A stretch of DNA of 64,000 nucleotides, taken from NCBI RefSeq assembly GCF_000308795.1, contig NZ_BAGK01000091.1:1-64000 (forward strand). Reading direction: 5' to 3'. The DNA is from Nocardia thailandica NBRC 100428. GTDB lineage: Bacteria > Actinomycetota > Actinomycetes > Mycobacteriales > Mycobacteriaceae. A program made the position numbers and the translations under genes. How positions within the stretch are numbered: the stretch's first letter is position 1; every line of letters starts with the position of its first letter. The notes beneath the pieces are model-generated. The model was not told where the DNA came from. It worked only from the letters and a program-made list of their open reading frames with translations, and made no database searches. Shown piece after piece: positions 46,590 through 55,869 of this stretch.

Positions 46590-47738
46590 ATGTTGCGGGT
46601 CGGCCTCACCGGAGGCATGGGAGCGGGCAAGTCGACGGTGGCGCGTGAGCTGGTGCGGCTCGGGGCGGTGCTGGTCGATTCGGATGTCATCGCCCGGGAG
46701 GTGGTGGCACCCGGCACCCCGGGTCTGGCCGCGCTGGCCGAGGCGTTCGGCCCGGGCGTGCTGGCCGACGACGGCAGCCTCGACCGGCCCGCGCTGGCCG
46801 CCGTCGCCTTCGCCGACGACGCGGCCCGCGCCCGGCTCAACGGGATCGTGCACCCGCTGGTCGGCGCGCGGACCGCGGAACTGATCGCCGCGGCGCCCGC
46901 GGATGCCGTTGTGGTGCAGGATGTTCCGCTGCTCGTGGAGAACGGGCTCGCCCCGCTGATGAATCTGGTGCTGATCGTGCACGCCGAGGAGGAGGAGCGG
47001 GTCCGCAGGCTGGTCACCTCGCGCGGGGTCGACGAGGCCGACGCGCGGGCGCGCATCGCCGCCCAGGCCACCGACGACCAGCGGCGCGCGGCCGCCGACG
47101 TGTGGCTCGACAACGGCGGCGAGCCCGGCCGGGTGGAGGAACGGGTGCGCGCGTTGTGGACCGAGCGGCTGGTCCCGTTCGAGGCGAACCTGCGTGCCGG
47201 GGTCGCCGCGCAGCCGGACTATCGGGTCGTCTCCGCCGAGCACGCGTGGGCCGCGCAGGCCCGCCGCGTGACGGCCCGGCTGTGGCTGGCCTGCGGCGCG
47301 GGCGCGGTCGCGATCGACCACGTCGGGCCGACCGCGGTGCCCGGCCTGGACGCCCCCGACATCCTCGACCTGCAGATCACCGTCGCCGACGCTCCGGCGG
47401 CGGCCGCGCTCGCCGCCGGTCTGACCGCCGCCGGCTTCCCGCCCGTCGCCGACGGCGACGCCGACCCGGCCGAGGCCGGTGGGCTTCTGCACGGCAGCGC
47501 CGACCCCGGCCGCCCGGCCGTCGTCCACGTGCGGGTCCGCGACACCCCGGCTCAGCGGTTCGCCCTGGCGCTGCGGGATCGGCTGCGCGCCGACGCGGAG
47601 CTGCGCGCGGACTACGCCGGCGCCGAGCGCGCGGCCGAGGCCGCCGCGGCCGGGCTGAGCGGGGCGCAGGCGGCGAAGGCGTACCGCGCCGTCGAGCGGG
47701 AATGGTGCGAATCGGTGCGCGCTCGCGTCGAGGCGTGA
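46590..47738 (+). CDS. coaE: Dephospho-CoA kinase fused to a GrpB-like domain
   Basis: A 382-residue protein. The N-terminal kinase (about 1-200) makes CoA from dephospho-CoA. Its P-loop is GGMGAGKST at 8-16, with the conserved [10 protein letters not shown] and [10 protein letters not shown]. The C-terminal part (about 210-382) is a GrpB/UPF0157 domain ([12 protein letters not shown]). The same fusion is found in M. tuberculosis CoaE (Rv1631); the GrpB domain is thought to assist folding or regulation. The ATG at 46590 has GAGACT six bases upstream, a weaker leaderless-type signal. Confidence 0.95.
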   Translation: MLRVGLTGGMGAGKSTVARELVRLGAVLVDSDVIAREVVAPGTPGLAALAEAFGPGVLADDGSLDRPALAAVAFADDAARARLNGIVHPLVGARTAELIAAAPADAVVVQDVPLLVENGLAPLMNLVLIVHAEEEERVRRLVTSRGVDEADARARIAAQATDDQRRAAADVWLDNGGEPGRVEERVRALWTERLVPFEANLRAGVAAQPDYRVVSAEHAWAAQARRVTARLWLACGAGAVAIDHVGPTAVPGLDAPDILDLQITVADAPAAAALAAGLTAAGFPPVADGDADPAEAGGLLHGSADPGRPAVVHVRVRDTPAQRFALALRDRLRADAELRADYAGAERAAEAAAAGLSGAQAAKAYRAVEREWCESVRARVEA

Positions 47739-47765
47739 CAGGATTCCGGCCGGGTCCGGATCCCG

Positions 47766-47802
47766 AGACAAATTTGTTAAACAACGATGTTTCAAAAAAT
47801 GG
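47766..47802. promoter_or_regulatory. AT-rich island with two short palindromes
   Basis: An unusually AT-rich stretch in a very GC-rich region. It contains the perfect palindrome ACAAATTTGT (47768-47777) and AAACA-N4-TGTTT (47780-47793). It lies about 75 bases before the secreted-protein gene, where a promoter and operator would be expected. Confidence 0.5.
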
Positions 47803-47874
47803 CCGGGCGGCCGGGCGCGCTGTGTAGATTGTGGCGAGTCACCAAGGAGTGGCTCGATTCACAGGGAAGTTGAA

Positions 47875-48306
47875 GTGCGTATGACTACACATCGTCACCT
47901 GGGCCGCGCGGGCTTCGGGATCACCGCTCTCGGCGCGATCGGTGCGAGCCTCGTGCTCGCCGCCCCTCATGCCTCGGCGTGGGTCGGCAACGTCGCCGTC
48001 TCCGGCACCAACCACAAGGTCGGCTGCAGCTACAAGGTCACCGCCTCGGTGGAGGTCGACCGGCTGACCTCGGTGAAGTTCACCGACAACGGCGCCGACA
48101 TCCCGGGCAGCCCGGTGTCGCCGTCGCTGCTCTCGGGCACCGTGAGCATCACCTGGAAGCCGACCACCGCCGGTCAGCACAAGATCGAGGCGCGGCAGCT
48201 GCTCATCAGCGATTCGGTCACCGTGACGGTGGCCGCCTCCGACGGCACCGGCTCGGCCACCTGCGGCGGTGGCCTGGGCGACCTGATCCCCGGCTCGGCG
48301 GGCTAG
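47875..48306 (+). CDS. Secreted small protein with Ig-like beta-sandwich character
   Basis: A 143-residue protein with a Sec signal peptide (about residues 1-37, ending LVLAAPHASA). The mature part, about 105 residues, is rich in Thr, Val and Ser in alternating beta-strand pattern (KVTASVEVDRLTSVKFTDNG, GTVSITWKPTTAGQHKIEA), like a single bacterial Ig-like domain. Two cysteines (VGCSYK, ATCGGG) could form a disulphide. The function is unknown. AGGGAA favours the GTG at 47875; ATG at 47881 is the alternative. A strong terminator follows. Confidence 0.78.
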   Translation: MRMTTHRHLGRAGFGITALGAIGASLVLAAPHASAWVGNVAVSGTNHKVGCSYKVTASVEVDRLTSVKFTDNGADIPGSPVSPSLLSGTVSITWKPTTAGQHKIEARQLLISDSVTVTVAASDGTGSATCGGGLGDLIPGSAG

Positions 48307-48319
48307 ACGAGCCGGCGCG

Positions 48320-48358
48320 ACCGCCCGGAACCCCCTCCCTCGGGTTCCGGGCGGTTTC
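48320..48358 (+). terminator. Terminator after the secreted-protein gene
   Basis: A 14-bp perfect stem (48320-48333 with 48342-48355, arm ACCGCCCGGAACCC) followed by TTT. It may also serve the opposing DUF402 gene. Confidence 0.8.
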
Positions 48359-48363
48359 GCGTC

Positions 48364-48888
48364 TCAGCGCCAGGTCAGGGTGATGCCGGCCTCGGCCAGC
48401 CACGCGTCGAGCGAATAGCCGTGCGCGGCAAGACCTTCGATGGTCGCGGTCGCGGTGGCGACGGCCCGCTGGGCCTCGGGGAGGGTGAGCAGGCCTGCGG
48501 CGTGCGCGGCGAACAACTCGTCGACGTCGACGAGCTCCACCGCGCGGCCGGGGGAGACCAGCAGGTCGAGATAGTGGTCGACGGACCGCCAGCGCTGCGG
48601 CGTCTCGCGGGTGAAGGTGCCGACGTCGAGGTAGAACGCGTAGTGGCGGCCGTGGCCGGGGGTGTCGTGGAACCGCGTCACCCGCAGCGACTGCGCGGGC
48701 AGCAGCCACGATTCCAGGTAGTGGAACTCCCGGTGGTCGGAGTGCCTGCCCATGTAGAGCCCCCACGGCTCCTCCCGATACACCTCGACGGCGCGCACGA
48801 ACCCCTTGGGGTCGATGTTGGTGTAGGCGGCGACGTCGAAGATCTCGACTTTGGGCGGGTGGACATCCACGGTGGCGGCCTGCGTCAT
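48364..48888 (-). CDS. DUF402 domain protein, distal copy
   Basis: A 174-residue protein of the DUF402 family, which includes nucleoside di/triphosphatases such as YgaC and FomD. The core ESWLLPAQSLRVTRFHDTPGHG, then FYLDVGTF, RWRSVDHYLDLLV and VDELFAAHAAGLL is typical, with the acidic metal-binding residues Asp/Glu in place. It corresponds in position to M. tuberculosis Rv1632c. The substrate is unknown. The ATG at 48888 has TAGATT eight bases upstream. Confidence 0.8.
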   Translation of the reverse strand: MTQAATVDVHPPKVEIFDVAAYTNIDPKGFVRAVEVYREEPWGLYMGRHSDHREFHYLESWLLPAQSLRVTRFHDTPGHGRHYAFYLDVGTFTRETPQRWRSVDHYLDLLVSPGRAVELVDVDELFAAHAAGLLTLPEAQRAVATATATIEGLAAHGYSLDAWLAEAGITLTWR

Positions 48889-48962
48889 AGCCGCAGAATC
48901 TACCGGCATCCGCCCGCGCGCACCGCCCGGCGACCGGCGGAGGGCCGGCCGCCGGCGGGCGG

Positions 48963-49571
48963 TCACATCCAGGTCAGGGCGATGCCGTGGGCGCCGAGCC
49001 AGCGGTCGACGTCGTGGCCGTGCGCGGAGAGTCCCTCGAGCACGGCGGTGGCCAGGGCGAACGCGCGGTCGGCCCGCGCGGTGTCGACCGCGCCCGCCGC
49101 GTGGGCGGCCAGCAGCTCGCTCGACCCGCGCAGGCGCGAGGAGTGGCCGTGCCGCACGGCGACGTCGAGGTAGTGGTCCGTCGCCCGCCAGCGTTTGGGC
49201 CCGACCTGCTCGTAGTCGCCGATGTCGAGCACCAGGTCGCGGGCACGGTGGTGCCCGGGCCGCTCGTGGGCGACCGTGGCCCGCACGCCCTGGGCGGGCA
49301 GCAGCCACGATTCGACGTAGCGCTGCCGCGGATCGGGGGTGACCCGCGACACGTAGAGCCCCCACGGCTGGACCTCGTAGCGTTCCACCGGCCGGACGAA
49401 TCCGCGGGTGTCGGTGCTGGTGAGATCGGCCAGATCGAAGTACTCGACCAGGGGACGCGCCGTCGGGGGCGCCGCCGGTAGGGTCTGCGGGCCGCGGATG
49501 TCGCGGGCGTAGTAACCGGCCAGGCCGGTCACCGCGGGCGCGGCGGCGAGCAAGGGAAGCAGGACGCTCAT
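48963..49571 (-). CDS. DUF402 domain protein, proximal copy with N-terminal hydrophobic segment
   Basis: A 202-residue paralogue of the neighbouring DUF402 protein (ESWLLPAQGVRATVAHERPGHH, LDIGDY, RWRATDHYLDVAV, SELLAAHAAGAVDTARADRAF). It adds a short N-terminal hydrophobic segment (SVLLPLLAAAPAVTGLAGYY) that could anchor it to the membrane. Having two tandem copies differs from M. tuberculosis, which has one. The ATG at 49571 follows AAGGAG. It is divergent from uvrB. Confidence 0.78.
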   Translation of the reverse strand: MSVLLPLLAAAPAVTGLAGYYARDIRGPQTLPAAPPTARPLVEYFDLADLTSTDTRGFVRPVERYEVQPWGLYVSRVTPDPRQRYVESWLLPAQGVRATVAHERPGHHRARDLVLDIGDYEQVGPKRWRATDHYLDVAVRHGHSSRLRGSSELLAAHAAGAVDTARADRAFALATAVLEGLSAHGHDVDRWLGAHGIALTWM

Positions 49572-49795
49572 GGCCTTCTCCTTACGACGATCACCCTCAG
49601 GCGGACGACCTCTCCAGGGTACGCGCGAGGTCGGCGTCCCGCGCGGTACGTGCACCGGCCGCGCGCGTGAATTTCGTTGCCACACCAGACATTCCGGACG
49701 AACCCCGACAGCGCGGCGCGACCGGGCGCCCCGGTGGCCGCAGCCCGCCGTCGTGGCCGGGGTCTCGGCCGGGCGGATTTGTCGGTGGGCGCGCC

Positions 49796-49801
49796 TAGGC
49801 T
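49796..49801 (+). promoter_or_regulatory. -10 element of uvrB
   Basis: TAGGCT lies six bases before the ATG at 49808 without a Shine-Dalgarno sequence, in the leaderless arrangement. Confidence 0.55.
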
Positions 49802-49807
49802 GGTGTC

Positions 49808-51991
<2,184 letters not shown>

Positions 51992-51995
51992 GCGG

Positions 51996-52628
51996 TCACG
52001 GCAGCACCAGCACGCCGAGGCCGACGCCGAGATCGGCCACCGCGCAGAACTCGGCGAACGACCGGGCGACGGTGCGGTTCGCGCGATGGTGCGCGAGGTC
52101 CCACAGCCCGTGCCCGATCCAGCCCGCCGCGACCAGCAGGCGGGCGGGTCCGGGCCCGGCGAGCAGCGCCGTGACGGCGAGCGCGCCGAATCCGGCGGTG
52201 GCGGCCACCTGCGGCCCGACGCCCCGGTCGAGCCGGCCCGCCGCGGCCGCCGCCGCGGTGACCGCCGCGCCGAGTCCCAGCAGGAGCGCCACGGGCGGGA
52301 CCCACGGCTGCATCCGCGCCGCCGCGAAGAGCGCGAACAGGGCCGCGAGAACCACCCAGGTGCGGTCGGGTCGCCCCAGCACGGCCGTGCACAGGTAGAT
52401 CAGCGCGAGGACGACGAGCAACTCGGCCAGCACCGGCACCAGGGCCGGGTCCCCGTGCGGGCCCATCAGCAGCACCAGGCCGACGCCGAGCGCGGCGGGC
52501 CACCGCGCGAGCAGCCGGACGGACCACGGCACCCGCCGCGTCGTGCCGGACGCGCGCTCGCCGCTGCCATCGGTCAGGGGTCCGCGCGTGGTCGACGGAC
52601 CGCGCGCGCCGGAGATCTCGTCGCTCAT
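51996..52628 (-). CDS. Multi-spanning membrane protein of unknown function
   Basis: A 210-residue protein: about 35 polar residues (Ser/Gly/Thr/Arg), then six to seven hydrophobic helices spaced closely to the C-terminus (PAALGVGLVLLMGP, LVPVLAELLVVLALIYL, and others). His-rich HGLWDLAHHRANR lies in a loop near residue 175. No transporter motif is recognised. The ATG at 52628 has GACGCT six bases upstream, a weak leaderless-type signal. It converges on uvrB. Confidence 0.7.
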   Translation of the reverse strand: MSDEISGARGPSTTRGPLTDGSGERASGTTRRVPWSVRLLARWPAALGVGLVLLMGPHGDPALVPVLAELLVVLALIYLCTAVLGRPDRTWVVLAALFALFAAARMQPWVPPVALLLGLGAAVTAAAAAAGRLDRGVGPQVAATAGFGALAVTALLAGPGPARLLVAAGWIGHGLWDLAHHRANRTVARSFAEFCAVADLGVGLGVLVLP

Positions 52629-52723
52629 CCGTCCAGCGTCGGGTCCGGCCGGTCCGGGGACACGCTCCGGTCACGGTCGTGTCCGTTGCGCTGGGATACT
52701 CGTCCGCCCGGCTGGGGCGCCGA

Positions 52724-52729
52724 TACGCT
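52724..52729 (+). promoter_or_regulatory. -10 element of the GlxA-type regulator gene
   Basis: TACGCT lies six bases before the ATG at 52736, which favours this start over longer upstream frames. Confidence 0.5.
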
Positions 52730-52735
52730 CGGCCC

Positions 52736-53695
52736 ATGGAACGCAGGGTCGCGGTGGTGGCCTACGACGGGGCGGAGATGCTCGACATCGCGGGCATCAC
52801 CGGGCCCCTCGACGCCGCGAACCGGTTCGGGGCCGATCCGCCCTACCGGTTCCAGCTGCTCACCCGGGGTGGGCGAACCATCACCTGCGACAACGGTTTC
52901 CGCCTCGAGGGGCAGGGCGCGCTGGAGCGGGCGCGCGGCCCGTTCGACACGCTCGTCGTCGCGGGCGGGCTCGGGCACGCCGAGGCGGCGGCGGATCCGC
53001 GCCTGCTCGCCCACGTGCGCAGGCTCGGCCGTGACAGCCGCCGGGTCGCCTCGGTGTGCACCGGCGCGGGGATCCTGGCCGCCGCGGGCATGCTCGACGG
53101 TCAGCGGGCGACCACGCACTGGATCTATGCCGACCGCCTCGCCGCCGAACACCCGCGGGTCGCCGTCGACCCGCGCCCGGTGTTCATCCGCGGCGAGCAC
53201 GTCTCCACCGCGGCGGGCGTGACCAGCGGTATCGACCTCATGCTCGACTTCGTGGCCGAGGATCACGGGCCCGCGCTGGCCCGCGACGCCGCGCGCGGGC
53301 TGGTCACCTACCTGCAGCGGCCCGGCAACCAGGCCCAGATGAGCATGTTCACGCGGCGGGAGCCGGTGGGGCACAACGCCTTGCGCGCCGCCACCGACCA
53401 CGTCGCCGCCCATTTCGCCGAACGCCTCAGCACCGCCGGGCTCGCCGCGGTCGCCGGGGTCGGCGAACGCCAGCTGACCCGGCTGTTCGCCGAGCACCTC
53501 GGCACCTCGCCCGCCCGGTACGTGCGCACCGTCCGGCTGGAGGCGGCGGCGCACCTGCTCGAGACCGGCGACCTGGCGCTCGAGCGGGTGGCCGCCGACT
53601 GCGGCTTCGCCTCGGCCGAGACGCTGCGCCAGGCGTTCACCGCCGCCTACGGCGTCGCGCCGAGCCGGTTCCGGGCGGGCGCGCGCCGCCGGTGA
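52736..53695 (+). CDS. GlxA-type AraC family regulator with DJ-1/PfpI domain
   Basis: A 319-residue transcription factor. The N-terminal DJ-1/PfpI-like domain (about 1-185) has the nucleophile-elbow cysteine in VCTGAGILAAAG. The C-terminal AraC domain (about 215-315) has two helix-turn-helix motifs (LAAVAGVGERQLTRLF and VAADCGFASAETLRQAF, followed by GVAPSRFRA). GlxA-type regulators sense small molecules and often control catabolic genes. The natural effector is unknown. A convergent VOC gene follows five bases after the stop. Confidence 0.9.
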   Translation: MERRVAVVAYDGAEMLDIAGITGPLDAANRFGADPPYRFQLLTRGGRTITCDNGFRLEGQGALERARGPFDTLVVAGGLGHAEAAADPRLLAHVRRLGRDSRRVASVCTGAGILAAAGMLDGQRATTHWIYADRLAAEHPRVAVDPRPVFIRGEHVSTAAGVTSGIDLMLDFVAEDHGPALARDAARGLVTYLQRPGNQAQMSMFTRREPVGHNALRAATDHVAAHFAERLSTAGLAAVAGVGERQLTRLFAEHLGTSPARYVRTVRLEAAAHLLETGDLALERVAADCGFASAETLRQAFTAAYGVAPSRFRAGARRR

Positions 53696-53700
53696 GCCGC

Positions 53701-54168
53701 TCAGCCCTGGGTGGCCATCCACTCCTCGACGCGGCGGTGCGCCTCCTCGGGGGAGACCTCCTCGACCCGGGTCATGACCGCCCAGCGATGGCCGAACGGG
53801 TCGATCACCACGCCGAAGCGGTCGCCGGTGACGAAGGTCTGCGGTTCCTCCACCGACCGCGCGCCGTTGGCCGTGGCCCGGGCCACCACCGCGTCCACGT
53901 CGGGGCAGTAGTGCACGATGCTGGTGTGGACCCAGTCACCGGTGGGAGCGAGCACCCCGTTCGTGGGCATCGGCATGCCCAGCTGCAGCGTCGAATCGCC
54001 GATCCGCAGTTCGGCGTGCGCGGGTTGCCCGTCGGGCAGATCGTTGCGGGAGACGACGGTCGCCCCGAAGACGGCGCGGTAGAACTCGATCGCCGCGTTG
54101 CCATCGGGGACCGCGAGGAAACAGGTGATGGAGTGGTAGTTCTCGGGGATGGGGGATACGTCGCTCAT
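53701..54168 (-). CDS. Glyoxalase/VOC (PhnB-like) family protein
   Basis: A 155-residue protein with two beta-alpha-beta-beta-beta modules of the VOC fold. PhnB-like features are ITCFLAVPDGNAAIEFYRAVFGA at the start and DRFGVVIDPFGHRWAV at the end. The metal-binding residues typical of catalytic glyoxalases are not all evident, so it may bind or sense a small ligand. The ATG at 54168 is preceded by CAGGCT seven bases away. It lies between two AraC-type regulator genes and is divergent from the second. Confidence 0.82.
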   Translation of the reverse strand: MSDVSPIPENYHSITCFLAVPDGNAAIEFYRAVFGATVVSRNDLPDGQPAHAELRIGDSTLQLGMPMPTNGVLAPTGDWVHTSIVHYCPDVDAVVARATANGARSVEEPQTFVTGDRFGVVIDPFGHRWAVMTRVEEVSPEEAHRRVEEWMATQG

Positions 54169-54257
54169 GACACCCAGCCTGCCCGGCCACCCGCCCCGCG
54201 GTCTTGTAAGAACGCGACAGCGGCGCCGGATGGGCGCGGGGACCGGGCGGGCGCGGC

Positions 54258-55088
54258 GTGAACGGCCCCGGTCCCGAGGTGAAGGGGATCCTCTATCCGC
54301 GGGCGCAGGCCGCGCGCACCGGCCTGCGCCGCATCCCGGTCGGGCCCGCGCTCGCCCCGTTCGCCGACTGGTACTGGAGCGTGCGCTGGGACCTGCGCGA
54401 GCGCGAACCCTTTGCCGCCCAGGTGCTGTCGCATCCGTGCGTGAACATCACCTTCGAACGCAGCGCCCAGCGCAGCGGGGCCTGGGTCACCGGCGTGTGC
54501 ACCCACCGCTACGTCCGGGAGCTGACCGGGGAGGGGGAGACCTTCGGCCTGCGCTTCGCGCCGGGCGGGTTCGGCGCGTTCACCGGGATCGATGTGGCTG
54601 TCTTGCGCGACGATTCGGCCCCGCTCGCGCGGGTGCTGCCCGGCCTCGGCGACGACCTGTGCGCGCGGGTGCTCGCGGTGGGCGACGACGAGGGCCGCCG
54701 CGCGGTCGTCGAGGCGGCGCTCGCGGTCCGGGCGAGCGGCGACGATCCGCAGTATCTGCTGGTCCGCCGGATCGTGGCCGCGATGGCCGAACCGCAGCGG
54801 TTCACCCGCGTCGACGAGGTCGCGCAGGAGTTCGACGTGCCCATGCGCACCCTGCAGCGGCTGTTCCGCCGCTACATCGGCGCGGGCCCCAAGTGGGTGC
54901 TGCGCCGCTACCGCCTCCAGGACGGCGCCGACCTGCTCGCGGGCGGCGAGGTCACCGATCTGGCCCGGCTGGCCGCCGACCTCGGCTATTTCGACCAGGC
55001 GCATTTCAGCCGGGAATTCGCCGCGGAGATCGGCGTGCCGCCCCTCGAATACGCGCGCGGAGCGGGCGGGCGCGCGGCCGGGATGTGA
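54258..55088 (+). CDS. AraC family transcriptional regulator
   Basis: A 276-residue regulator. The N-terminal part (about 20-155) resembles the DUF6597 sensing domain found in many actinobacterial AraC proteins (PFADWYWSVRWDLRERE, LSHPCVNITFER). The C-terminal AraC domain (about 175-268) contains VAQEFDVPMRTLQRLFRRY and LAADLGYFDQAHFSREF. The GTG start is at 54258. It is divergent from the VOC gene across 89 bases, and the pair may form a regulator-target unit. Confidence 0.87.
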   Translation: MNGPGPEVKGILYPRAQAARTGLRRIPVGPALAPFADWYWSVRWDLREREPFAAQVLSHPCVNITFERSAQRSGAWVTGVCTHRYVRELTGEGETFGLRFAPGGFGAFTGIDVAVLRDDSAPLARVLPGLGDDLCARVLAVGDDEGRRAVVEAALAVRASGDDPQYLLVRRIVAAMAEPQRFTRVDEVAQEFDVPMRTLQRLFRRYIGAGPKWVLRRYRLQDGADLLAGGEVTDLARLAADLGYFDQAHFSREFAAEIGVPPLEYARGAGGRAAGM

Positions 55089-55340
55089 CGAATGCCGTAC
55101 GGCCGGAGCACCGTTGGTTACTTTGGGGTAGGTCACAGCGCGCCGCAGGTCCGGCAGTGTCCGCCCAGGTAGAACCGGTTATGGAATCGGGACCGGAAAG
55201 CCCGCGCCGGACACCCCGGGTGTGATGTGGCGCGAATTATGCTGATTCCCCTTGTTTTGGCGCTAGGGTCGAGCCAATCGCCGCACTGACGCCCGATTCC
55301 CGGGGCGGCACCGCCGGCGCACGACCCCGTTGGAGGAGAG

Positions 55341-55793
55341 ATGACCGCCTACCGGACCATTGTCGTCGGTACCGATGGCTCGGACTCGTCGTACGTCGCC
55401 GTCGAGAAGGCGGCCGCCCTGGCCGCCGACGCCGACGCGACCCTCGTCCTGGCCTGCGCCTACTACCCGACCGACGACCGTGACATCGCCGCCGCCGCCG
55501 ACGTCCTCAAGGACGAGGCCTACCAGGTCCGCGGCTCGGCGCCGACCACCGAGATCCTCAACGTCGCCAAGGCCAAGGCCACCGCGGCGGGCGCGAAGAA
55601 CATCGTCGAGCGCGCCATCGTCGGCGAGCCGGTCGACTCGCTGCTCGACCTGGTCCGCGAGGTGAAGGCGGACCTGCTCGTCGTCGGTAACCGGGGCCTG
55701 AACACCCTGGCGGGCCGCCTGCTCGGCTCGGTGCCCTCGGACGTGGCCCGCAAGTCGCGCTCCGACGTGCTGATCGTGCACACCGTCCGCTGA
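55341..55793 (+). CDS. Universal stress protein (Rv1636/TB15.3-like)
   Basis: A 150-residue UspA-fold protein. The nucleotide-binding signature G-x2-G-x9-G-(S/T) appears in VGNRGLNTLAGRLLGSVPSDV. The sequence closely resembles M. tuberculosis Rv1636, which binds cyclic AMP, and its genomic position after uvrB is the same. AGGAGAG precedes the ATG. The 252-base upstream gap probably contains its promoter. I saw no good DosR box there. Confidence 0.93.
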   Translation: MTAYRTIVVGTDGSDSSYVAVEKAAALAADADATLVLACAYYPTDDRDIAAAADVLKDEAYQVRGSAPTTEILNVAKAKATAAGAKNIVERAIVGEPVDSLLDLVREVKADLLVVGNRGLNTLAGRLLGSVPSDVARKSRSDVLIVHTVR

Positions 55794-55813
55794 CCGTACC
55801 GGCGCGAATGCCG

Positions 55814-55855
55814 GAGAAGCCGAGGATGCCGCCCCCGCGGCCTCCTCGGCTTCTC
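55814..55855 (+). terminator. Terminator between the USP gene and helD
   Basis: A 13-bp perfect outer stem (55814-55826 with 55843-55855, arm GAGAAGCCGAGGA) with an inner GC-rich hairpin. It can serve both converging genes. Confidence 0.8.
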
Positions 55856-55869
55856 TCGTTCGCCGGGCC

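Noticed and set aside
55089..55340. A DosR-like sequence upstream of the universal stress protein (GGGACCGGAAAGCCC)
   Set aside because: It fails the consensus at most specified positions after GGGAC.
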